Below, piece by piece: positions 1 through 6,177 of a stretch of DNA of 6,177 bases. The notes beneath the pieces were generated by a model. It saw nothing but the letters and a program-made list of their open reading frames with translations. It searched no databases and was not told the DNA's origin. The position numbers were made by a program, and so were the translations under genes. The DNA comes from JBEEMU01 sp043778315 (lineage in GTDB: Bacteria; Bacteroidota; Bacteroidia; Chitinophagales; Saprospiraceae), in the NCBI GenBank assembly GCA_043778315.1, contig JAYWGJ010000233.1, positions 1 through 6,177 of the forward strand, read 5' to 3'. Position 1 is the stretch's first letter, and the number at the start of each line of letters is the position of its first letter.

Positions 1-93
1 TTACCACCACTGAAAATAATGTCACAAATAACGATGATTATCAATTAAAATTACAGTTTTAACCTTCACTTTTCGTCAACCTTTTTTAGGTAG
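1..93 (+). pseudogene. Degraded 5' edge of the RHS/SpvB-like gene
   Basis: This stretch has no continuous reading frame. Frame 3 reads TTTENNVTNNDDYQLKLQF and then hits TAA at 60-62. The frame used by the rest of the gene (frame 1) is closed by TAG at 91-93 and opens immediately after it. No ATG, GTG or TTG occurs in frame 1 between 94 and 417, so the downstream coding sequence cannot begin naturally just after this stop. It is most likely upstream coding sequence of the same large gene joined through one or more indels, with T4 at 57-60 and T6 at 82-87 as candidate sites. Deleting one T from the first run does not by itself remove the TAG, so at least one further change is needed. The alternative is the tail of a separate upstream gene. 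No promoter was recognised. Confidence 0.45.
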
Positions 94-1857
94 GCACAGC
101 AAGTCAATCTAAACCATGAAGATGCCAACCGTAATTACCGTCCTGTTTTATTTGGTGACTTCAGAGGTACAGGGCAAAAAGATATTATTGTATTAACGAC
201 CGACGCACAGCGAGGTTTTTTCACTGAGCCTGATATATATGTAAGCCCTAGATATAGTGCGTCGTTCTACTCTTTTGATAAGATTTCGGGACAGTTTTCT
301 CAGGCATTTGAGATAGACAATTCGCTGCACTGGGTAGATGGTCGTAGCGCACAATATGTCGCCGACTTCAACGGCGACGGCAAAGACGATGTACTGATAT
401 TAGATAGCGATAGCTATGTGGTGTATTCCCTCAACTTTAACGGCAATAGCAATGTAACACTCACAGAACTATTTTGGGGAACAAAATACCTTAACAGCAT
501 TGAAATTGCAGATTTTAATGGTGACGGTAAAGCTGATGTAATGGGAGGTGGAGAGATTGGCTACTCTACAGGTAAAGGTTTTATTTGGAAATACGCACCA
601 GGCTACTACACGGCACCTTATACTGCACCCAATAACGGACCTTTCCTTGATAATAGGTATCAATATAATAATCGGTTAGGCGATTTTAACGGAGATGGTA
701 AAACGGACATACTCCAAATGACATTTGTTGATGGTACAGAATTTAATTTTTATGGTCAGCCAAATCCGAATGAAGTTCATTATTATACCTATGACGAACG
801 CGTATTATACAGCACAGGTATGGATTTTGTGGCTGCTTGCAATGTACACGAAGAGATAAATTCTGACAATCCTTCACTACCACCTACCTATGGTATATTT
901 ACGCCCGAGTCTCCATATCTGCTAACGAAAGGCGCGCTACGCAGTACCACCCAAGGTGACTTCAATGCCGATGGCAAAACGGATTTACTTAGCCCAGGCT
1001 ACCAAAAGCTATTTTTATTCAACGAAGGTAACAGCAGCGACCTTCGTAAAGTAAAAAATGGCATGGACGCGGTGACAGAGTTTGATTACAATAGAATTTC
1101 CGACCCGAACATGGCGGTAATCAACGCGCCTACCAATACCGACCCTGATATGCGCGTCTATTCGGGATTCCCGATACGCGCCGTCGTCGAAACCCGCAGC
1201 AGCAACGGCTTGACCGACAACAGCAAACACACTATGCGGTACAGCTACCGCAACCCGCGCTACTCTACTACGGGCGGCGGCTTTTTGGGCTTCGAGCAAA
1301 GCACCGTAAAAGATATGGTCACCAACTATACCACTATTAGTACCAACGAGTTTTTGAAGTGGAACAAACGCGCTATTCCATTAGCATTTTCGTCGGCTAC
1401 CTACTATCCTGGTGGCGTTTATGTAAATCACAGCAATAAAGGGCAGAGCCTAGCGTTTACCGCCAATAATACGGCGTGGGTAAAGGTATATTACAGCTAC
1501 GCCCACAATACCTTAGAACAAAATCAAGTCGAAACGCAAGCTAACTACGATACCTATGGTAACCTCACCAATGAAATCACGAATATCAACGGTGGACAGT
1601 TTCGAAATACCGTGTACTATATTTACCAACCCTTCGGCGGGACTATACCCAATAGAGTCACCAAAGCGGTGAGTTCGCAGACGCGCAACTTTAACGGCAA
1701 CGATACCTATGTTACCACCAATAAATATGACTACTACCCCAACGGTATGCTCAAAACGCAAACCTCCTTAGCCGACCACGCGCAGCCCTTGCAAACCGAT
1801 TTTGGGTACGACGACTACGGCAATCTCGCCTATCAGTTTGTCACCGCGCCCCAATGA
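94..1857 (+). pseudogene. RHS toxin fragment 1: FG-GAP/VCBS propeller and TcdB-middle-like region
   Basis: This is the N-proximal part of a large SpvB/TcB-like plus RHS protein. The frame is open from 94, but the first conventional start in it is GTG at 418, inside a domain, so 418 is not a believable native start. Calcium-binding-like FG-GAP/VCBS motifs appear five times: a degenerate GDFRGTGQKD (about 154-186), ADFNGDGKDD (361-390), ADFNGDGKAD (508-537), GDFNGDGKTD (679-708) and GDFNADGKTD (955-984). These are typical of the beta-propeller at the front of SpvB and Tc-toxin B subunits. NGMDAVTEFDYNRISDP (from about 1057) and GGGFLGFE (1273-1296) resemble the TcdB middle region that follows the propeller. 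RHS/YD-like repeats begin near the end (YDTYGNLTN, YDDYGNLAY). The frame stops at TGA 1855-1857, right after a C4 run. Removing one C would continue it as VTAP-NEPSLAMRYKAYKYDERG. Composition changes inside this fragment, from AT-rich before about 900 to GC-rich after. The family assignment is strong. Whether the break is biological or a sequencing error is unknown. Confidence 0.8.
1849..1852 (+). other. Frameshift site 1 (C4 run) in the RHS gene
   Basis: The run of four C residues lies in GCGCCCCAATGAG. Reading three Cs joins fragment 1 (VTAP) to fragment 2 (NEPSLAM) without loss of protein similarity to RHS repeats. Reading four gives a TGA two codons later. This is either a one-base insertion in the genome or a homopolymer miscount. 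Confidence 0.8.
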
Positions 1858-3025
1858 GCCAAGTTTGGCGATGCGCTACAAGGCGTATAAGTATGACGAA
1901 CGGGGACGTATGCCCTTGGCGGAGATGAATACCTTAGGGCAAATCATCTATAATATAGATGAAGCGGACGTGAACTGGCGATACGGGCAAGCGTCGCGCA
2001 AAACCGTACTCGGTGTACAAGGCGTGTACCGTTTTGAGTACGATATATTTGGTAGGAACAAAAAAGTGACTTCGCCTGAGCAAATATCGGCGATGACTGA
2101 TTACAAATGGAGCATACAAACGGGCGGCAGCAACAGCTATACCGAGGTGGACAATGCCGTTTTTCAGGTTACCAAAACCGCCTCGAATAGCAGCAACTAC
2201 CAAAAAGTATGGCGCGACCGACTCGGGCGCACCCGCGCTACCGAAACCCTCAACCTCACAGGCGACAAGATACGGGGCGTGACCACTTATAACGAAAGTG
2301 GCAATGTGGACAAGGTGCGCAGCCCTTTTATAGCGGGCAACGCCTTAGCTACGGGCGAACTCAGTGAATACCTGTACGACGCGCTGAACCGACCGAGCGG
2401 CGTGACGACCGCCATAGGGACGGCTACCGTAGCCCACAGCTACGACGCTAATTACGCCTACGCTACTATCACCGACTACGCGGGCGTGACCAAAATAAGC
2501 CGCTCCGACAAATCGGGTGCGCTCGACCGCATGACCGACCAAGGCGGAACGCTCGACTACACTTACAACGCATCAGGGCAGCCCTTAGCCGTGCGGCTCA
2601 ACGGAACGCTCACCACGCAAAATACTTTTGATAGCTATTTGCGCCACACCTCCGCTACCGACCCGAACTCGGGAACGTATGAATATGAGTACAACGCTTA
2701 CGGCGAACTCACCGCGCAAACCGACAACGCAGCCAACACCTACACGCTCGCCTACGACGACGCAGGGCGGGTGACGCAACGCCTCAACGCTGCGACCACC
2801 GAAGCGACCGACTACAAATACGTCCCCGACGGCACTAACGGTGTAAATCAAATAGCGGCTATTTATTACTCCAACGGCGTATATGACAGCTACGAATACG
2901 ACAGCTACGGCAGAACGACCCTCAAAACGCAAGGCATAGACGGCATCGCCGCCGATACCAAATATACCTACGCTAACGGCAGGATAAAAACGATGGTTTA
3001 CCCCTCGGGTTACGAATTGGAATAC

Positions 3026-3029
3026 GGGG
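3026..3029 (+). other. Frameshift site 2 (G4 run) in the RHS gene
   Basis: The run of four G residues lies in AATACGGGGTTTAATG. Reading three Gs joins ELEYG of fragment 2 to FNALGFLKTV in the frame of fragment 3. Reading four gives TAA immediately. It shifts in the same direction (+1) and the same kind of site as the C4 break. Confidence 0.8.
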
Positions 3030-5051
3030 TTTAATGCGCTCGGGTTTCTGAAAACGGTCAGCAATCCTACTACGAACCTGCCGTTTTTTGATGGGCAAGC
3101 GATGGACAAACGCGGCAACTACACCAAATATACGCAGGTGAATGGCATAGATACCAAAAAAGGTTTTGATGCCGTAGGCTTCCCGACGAGTAGCACGGCT
3201 CCCAACCGTCAAGAGATGGAATACGAATTTGATTGGACAACGGGCAACCTCAAGCAGCGCGCCGACAACCTGCCCGCTCACACTAAAGTAGAGGCTTTTG
3301 TGTATGATGCGGCACACAATAACCGCCTCGCTGCCGCTACCGTCACGCTCAATGGCATTCCGCAGCCGACGCTGCAAACGCTCTACGACCCGAAGGGCAA
3401 TATCACCCAAAAGTCGGACGTAGGCAGCTATCAATATCAATCGCCGCGCCCGAACGCCGTGACGAGCATCACGAACCAACAAACCGTTGGTTTATTGGCG
3501 CAAAACGTCAGCTACACCACCTTTCTGCTGCCCGAAACCATAGAGCAAGACAACGGCAGCGTCAAGATAACCTACGACGGCAACCATCAGCGCAGAAAAA
3601 TGGAGGAGTTTGATAAAAAAGGCGAAGCCACTTTTACCCGCTATTATTTTGATAATTATGAATGGACGATAACCGAAACGCGCAGCTACGAAACGCATTA
3701 TATAGGCGGTGGCGACGGGCTGTCGGCGGTGGTTGTGCGCCACGAGTTTGAAAAACTCAGTACTTATGCCATCTATACCGACCAACTCGGTAGCATTAAA
3801 GTAGCCGACGACATCGCTACCGACTATCCGCGAGACATCGCCCGCGACTACGATGCGTGGGGCAAGCTCCGCCGCGACGCGGACTGGAGCGCGATGACGC
3901 AAGCCGACATAGAGCAGGAGGTACTCGGCAATGCCGCCGCCGCCGAAAGCTGGCTCTGGCTGCCACGCGGCTACACAGGACACGAGCATCTGCTCGAGTT
4001 CGACATCATCAATATGAATGCACGGCTGTACGACCCTACTTTGGCACGAATGTTGTCGTCGGATAACGTACTAAGCGACCCGACGAACACGCAGAGCTAC
4101 AACCGCTACTCTTACGTCATCAATAATCCGCTTAAATATACCGACCCGAGCGGGAATAATCCGATACTGAACGGCGTTAAAGATTTTTTCTCTATGCTGT
4201 CCAATCGTATGTTTGGGACGCAGCAGTGGGTACACCATACGCCTGGTTCTAAGGGCGGCGGTGGAGGTGCTGGCGGCGGTGGTGCAGGTGCTGGCTCGGT
4301 ATTAAAGGGTGCGTTTTCTTTCGCACAAGGTTTTATGGTAGCGGTAGAAGCGGTACACATGAGCGCGGCGACGAGCGCGAATATGACAAATGCGGCGATG
4401 AGCGATGGTGTCAGCGGCGGCGCACATTTTATGAACTGGAACTTAGACGGTGAGCCGCAAGGCATCAGAATTAATTTTGGTAGCAACCATGTTATTTTTA
4501 ATCGTGATGGCGTTTTTAATCCTAATGGTAGTAAATATACAGGAACTAACTCTTTGGTCAATCAATTTAAACAGGCTATTGAGTACTTAGATAATAGTAA
4601 CACGGCAATGAATGTGATAGATAGGGTTATTAATGCGGGAGGTGCTTCTATAAATCGGGCTGAGATATCTACTGATAACGGACAAAGTGGTGGAGCTATT
4701 TCTTGGTCACCACTATACGGTACTAATAATGCTAATTATAAAAGACTAAGAAATAAAAATGGTATACCGAGAACAGGGATAAACTCTCCTGCTCTTCAAT
4801 TGGCGCACGAAATGGGACACTATTTAAACGAGTTAGATGATGGAGTTAGAGCAACAAATGCGAGATCTCTCAAGTTAGATCCAGATTGGAGTAATGAAGA
4901 AGAGCAGCATACCATAGAAAAATATGACCAGCCCATAGCGAGAGAACTAAATGAGAGCTACTGGTCGAAAACAAATAGTAAATTTAGGGAAGATGTTAGA
5001 ATTACACATGGAGGAAGACCAATTCCATTTAATAGTCCAATTAGCCGATAA
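3027..5051 (+). pseudogene. RHS toxin fragment 3: RHS core and C-terminal zinc-metallopeptidase (M91-like) tip
   Basis: This is the C-terminal part of the split RHS protein. The frame is continuous with fragment 2 from 3027 after a one-base step. The first ATG is at 3102 (649 residues), with 25 authentic codons upstream of it. Residues below count from that ATG. More YD repeats come first (FDAVGFPTS, YDPKGNITQ). The RHS core follows: YTDQLGS, YDAWGKL, GYTGHEHL, INMNARLYDP and NRYSYVINNPLKYTDPSGN, ending at DPSG 348-351. This is the usual boundary where RHS proteins self-cleave and release the variable tip. A Gly/Ala linker covers about 385-398. The tip contains LAHEMGH (HExxH at 569-573: zinc ligands His569 and His573, catalytic Glu570), then NEEEQHTIEKYDQPIAREL and VRITHGG. 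This layout matches M91/NleD-type zincin effectors used as RHS tips. The third zinc ligand is not certain. Substrate and target cell are unknown. Composition becomes AT-rich from about 4465, consistent with an exchanged tip. The RHS core is certain and the M91 label is likely. Confidence 0.82.
3970..3992 (+). repeat. RHS-core motif, intact copy of the duplicated segment
   Basis: This segment encodes part of GYTGHEHL within the RHS core. It matches 5689-5711 at 21 of 23 positions, and weaker similarity continues a further ten or so bases with one gap. It is the in-place copy. The downstream one is a remnant. Confidence 0.7.
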
Positions 5052-5073
5052 CCATCAAATCATTCAATTAGCC
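5038..5073 (+). repeat. 9-bp direct repeat flanking the toxin/immunity junction
   Basis: CAATTAGCC occurs at 5038-5046, at the end of the toxin reading frame, and again at 5065-5073, directly against the ATG of the next gene. The copies are 27 bases apart start to start. This could be a small duplication scar or chance. No ribosome-binding role is evident. Confidence 0.5.
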
Positions 5074-5595
5074 ATGAAAAAAATAATATATATTAGTATT
5101 TGCTTAATGCTTATAGCAAATACAATGTCTGCACAAATAGGTACAAAACCTCAAAAAACCTTAAACCTGCCCTTACCAATGGAAACATTTGGTTTCGTAG
5201 TTGTTGGGATAGAGGATAAGTACCGCTCACCACCTATTCGTATTGACGACCCTGAAATGGAGTTAGAGTACTTTACACCTGACCAAACAATTCTTATACG
5301 AAGTTATCATATCGACGAACTAGTGAATATTCTAAACAAACAACCTAAAACACCGAAGGCGGATAAGCAGCAAGGTGATTGGGTGGCTCGCATGCATATT
5401 GTCTTGTATTTTTACAAAGATAGAAAGCTATTCTCTCGTATTCGTATTTCACAAATGGGTGAGATTACCGATGGCAAAAATCAATACCAAATGAACGAAG
5501 ATTTGGCTAATTACTTCAGGTCTATCTTTCCGCCTCACATAGCGAAGATGAGTATTATGGACAATACTTTTCCACGCCATTATGATAAGCAATAA
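5074..5595 (+). CDS. Small exported protein, candidate immunity protein to the metallopeptidase tip
   Basis: A 173-residue protein that I do not recognise as a named family. I chose the ATG at 5074 because it gives a clear signal peptide: basic MKK, a hydrophobic stretch IIYISICLMLIAN, then TMSAQ, with likely cleavage after Ala in SAQ. There is no lipobox cysteine at the expected place. A longer in-frame reading from 4951 would overlap the toxin end by 101 bases and bury this signal, so it is less likely. The mature part is mixed alpha/beta in appearance with many charged residues, an Asp/Glu-rich stretch (IDDPEMELEYFTPDQ) and an FPPH near the end. No catalytic motif is visible. It starts 22 bases after the RHS stop, shares that tip's low GC (18 of 60 in 5281-5340) and is followed by a strong terminator, so the two probably form one transcription unit. 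Immunity function is inferred from position only. Export to the periplasm would be unexpected if the toxin acts in the cytosol. No Shine-Dalgarno sequence is visible, which is normal for Bacteroidota. Confidence 0.75.
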   Translation: MKKIIYISICLMLIANTMSAQIGTKPQKTLNLPLPMETFGFVVVGIEDKYRSPPIRIDDPEMELEYFTPDQTILIRSYHIDELVNILNKQPKTPKADKQQGDWVARMHIVLYFYKDRKLFSRIRISQMGEITDGKNQYQMNEDLANYFRSIFPPHIAKMSIMDNTFPRHYDKQ

Positions 5596-5604
5596 GTAAT
5601 TCCC

Positions 5605-5641
5605 CGCCGCTTACCGCCCGCACGGTAAGCGGCGATTTTTT
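5605..5641 (+). terminator. Strong rho-independent terminator after the immunity candidate
   Basis: A perfect 12-bp stem (CGCCGCTTACCG at 5605-5616 with CGGTAAGCGGCG at 5623-5634) encloses a 6-base loop (CCCGCA). It is followed by one A and six T residues (5636-5641). It begins 10 bases after the stop codon of the exported protein and ends the toxin/immunity transcription unit. Confidence 0.93.
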
Positions 5642-5654
5642 GCGCGTTAGCTTT

Positions 5655-5747
5655 GCTAAATATTAGAGATTTGGTACATCTCAGGCGAGCTATACGGGAC
5701 ACGAGCATCTGCGTTTAGTTCAGTTTTGCCAAATCTTTAATATCAGC
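5655..5747. repeat. Imperfect inverted repeat bracketing the RHS-core remnant
   Basis: GCTAAATATTAGAGATTTGG at 5655-5674 is largely complementary to CCAAATCTTTAATATCAGC at 5729-5747, with about three differences including a one-base gap. The spacer of 54 bases contains the RHS-core remnant. It might form a stem in DNA or RNA, or mark the ends of a small insertion. No target-site duplication was identified. Confidence 0.5.
5689..5722 (+). pseudogene. Remnant of an RHS core (SYTGHEHL) downstream of the toxin cassette
   Basis: One frame reads SYTGHEHLRLVQF, matching the signature GYTGHEHLLEF of the intact RHS core. At the DNA level, 5689-5711 matches 3970-3992 at 21 of 23 positions, and the match weakens beyond with a single-base gap. 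No RHS sequence continues on either side, so this is a short scar and not a gene. Orphan RHS C-terminal modules are known to lie downstream of main RHS genes and to start with a piece of the core, which allows recombination. This looks like the last trace of such a module. Confidence 0.65.
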
Positions 5748-5776
5748 TAAACCTGCGGTGCGCTGCGGAGCAAATA

Positions 5777-5817
5777 AAAACATCACAACTACTTGCAATA
5801 AGTGGTTGTGATGTTTT
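5777..5817. terminator. Long hairpin, probable bidirectional terminator
   Basis: An 18-bp stem with one G-T pair (AAAACATCACAACTACTT at 5777-5794 with AAGTGGTTGTGATGTTTT at 5800-5817) closes a 5-base loop (GCAAT). The A run at the left base and the T run at the right base mean it could terminate transcription from either side. The nearest known gene to the left already has its own terminator, so this may serve an unseen gene on the minus strand to the right or act as a boundary. Confidence 0.75.
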
Positions 5818-5999
5818 ATCTTTGATGCCATCAGTGTTTTGACGCTTTACGCTAACGACCCGCTTGCGCAACACAGGCGGACGCGCAGACGTATAAAGAA
5901 AGCCTTCATTTACGACAAATTAAGTATCTAATATTCCTTAGAACTATCAATAATTTGTGACAAGCAACCATAGGTAGTAAATATTCGTTATCAAAGTAG

Positions 6000-6007
6000 T
6001 AATTTTG
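6000..6007 (+). promoter_or_regulatory. Possible Bacteroidota-type -7 box upstream of the palindrome
   Basis: TAATTTTG fits the Bacteroidota -7 consensus TAnnTTTG. Transcription would start near 6013, so the palindrome at 6033-6126 would lie in the leader of a downstream gene. No TTTG is found at the expected distance upstream (the nearest, 5954-5957, is too far), so the call is weak. Confidence 0.22.
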
Positions 6008-6032
6008 TGATGTGATAAGTAGATGTCGCAAA

Positions 6033-6126
6033 ATAAGCACGGTTATCCGAAAAGCGCAATTTTAAAATAAACGTGCGTAAGCAAACGTTTAGCTTTAAAA
6101 TAAGCGAGGATTATAACCGTGTTTAT
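6033..6126. repeat. 94-base imperfect palindrome with nested helices, possible structured RNA or MITE-like element
   Basis: The outer arms ATAAGCACGGTTAT (6033-6046) and ATAACCGTGTTTAT (6113-6126) pair over 14 positions with one G-T pair. Inside, CGC-A-ATTTTAAA (6055-6066) pairs with TTTAAAAT-AA-GCG (6094-6106) apart from a small internal loop. The innermost TAAACGT (6068-6074) pairs perfectly with ACGTTTA (6085-6091) around a 10-base loop. Three helices stacked coaxially in one element make chance unlikely. The absence of a T run right after the outer arm argues against a simple terminator. It could be a 5' leader structure for a gene beyond the window or a short palindromic repeat element. 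I do not recognise the family. Confidence 0.6.
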
Positions 6127-6177
6127 ATGCTGTCAGGTACTTATTTACTAATACTAAAAATACACGGGTAAAGGAAC

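Larger units (their letters stand above)
1802..3034 (+). pseudogene. RHS toxin fragment 2: YD-repeat barrel
   Basis: This is the middle of the same protein, one frame forward. The ATG at 1802 lies inside fragment 1, and the first 17 codons are an out-of-frame reading of that sequence. Authentic protein resumes at Asn18 (nt 1853), directly after the C4 run. The rest is a ladder of tyrosine-aspartate (RHS/YD) repeats: YDERGRM, YDIFGRNKKV, YDALNRPSGV, YNASGQPLAV, YNAYGELTAQ, YDDAGRVTQR and YDSYGRTTLK. In RHS and TcB-TcC proteins such repeats wind into a hollow beta-shell that encloses the toxin. There is no signal peptide, membrane segment or catalytic motif. The frame ends at TAA 3032-3034, immediately after a G4 run (3026-3029). 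Deleting one G would continue the protein as EYGFNALGFLKTV. GC is high here: 38 of 60 bases counted in 2701-2760. It is unlikely to be an independently translated gene. Confidence 0.85.
5818..6177. other. 360-base intergenic stretch without a supported gene
   Basis: I see no convincing coding sequence here on either strand. The longest ATG frames noticed are about 15-20 codons. The stretch contains a long imperfect palindrome (6033-6126) and a possible promoter box (6000-6007). The window ends in AAAGGAAC, which may lie just before the start of a next plus-strand gene. Confidence 0.6.

Noticed and set aside
2585..3989. Long open frames on the minus strand opposite the RHS barrel
   Set aside because: They mirror the GC-rich YD repeats, give Val/Arg-rich low-complexity translations without recognisable domains, and overlap well-supported plus-strand protein.
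3857..4066. 69-residue plus-strand frame inside the RHS core
   Set aside because: It is an Arg/Ala-rich off-frame reading of the conserved core, with no signal of its own.
4112..4561. Proline-rich minus-strand frame opposite the linker
   Set aside because: The proline run is just the complement of the Gly codons in the linker.
4951..5073. Longer N-terminus for the exported protein
   Set aside because: It overlaps the toxin end by 101 bases and would place the signal peptide in the interior. ATG 5074 explains the sequence better.
5817..5824. TATCTTTG, matching the Bacteroidota -7 consensus, with CTTG 21 bases upstream
   Set aside because: It overlaps the 3' arm of the terminator hairpin and leads to no gene, so it is probably chance.
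5860..5925. Twenty-codon minus-strand frame starting MKAFFIRLRVRL
   Set aside because: It is too short, with no initiation signal or recognisable product.
5951..6020. Short inverted matches such as ACAAATT/AATTTGT and TTATCA/TGATAA
   Set aside because: Arms of six to seven bases in AT-rich DNA are expected by chance.
6023..6070. Fifteen-residue plus-strand frame MSQNKHGYPKSAILK, which could be a leader peptide
   Set aside because: It has no ribosome site and no regulatory codon run, and it overlaps the palindrome arm. Not supportable.

Overview
The window looks like accessory DNA from a member of the Bacteroidota. Three things suggest this: an RHS polymorphic toxin with the core wording typical of that phylum (YTGHEHL, INMNARLYDP, NRYSYVINNPLKYTDPSG), an exported protein whose signal peptide ends in SAQ, and gene starts without a Shine-Dalgarno sequence. 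Nothing visible fixes the genus. All supported genes are on the plus strand.

Nucleotides 1-5051 hold one large SpvB/TcB-like plus RHS gene whose 5' end lies outside the window. It begins with VCBS/FG-GAP propeller repeats, followed by a TcdB-middle-like segment, many YD (RHS) repeats, the conserved RHS core ending in DPSG, a glycine/alanine linker and a C-terminal zinc-metallopeptidase tip (HEMGH, probably of the M91/NleD type). It does not read through. The coding frame steps forward by one base at a C4 run (1849-1852) and again at a G4 run (3026-3029), and it is also broken near the 5' edge (57-93). The gene is therefore either a decaying pseudogene or an intact gene spoiled by homopolymer errors. 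The sequence alone cannot decide.

Nucleotides 5074-5595 hold a small exported protein starting 22 bases after the toxin stop. By position it is the candidate immunity protein, although its signal peptide is worth noting. A strong intrinsic terminator (5605-5641) follows.

Nucleotides 5642-6177 contain no convincing gene. They do contain a short remnant of another RHS core (about 5689-5722) bracketed by an imperfect inverted repeat, a second bidirectional-looking terminator hairpin (5777-5817), and a long 94-base imperfect palindrome (6033-6126) with nested helices. A lone Bacteroidota-like -7 box lies upstream of the palindrome.

Base composition is mosaic: AT-rich 5' propeller, GC-rich RHS barrel (about 900-4460), then AT-rich toxin tip and immunity candidate. 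With the RHS-core remnant downstream, this fits toxin-tip exchange at an RHS locus: a constant barrel, a swapped tip with its partner, and a scar of an older tip. The toxin would be encapsulated in the RHS shell, released by cleavage near the core, and neutralised in kin by the following gene. That scheme comes from the family and is not shown directly here.
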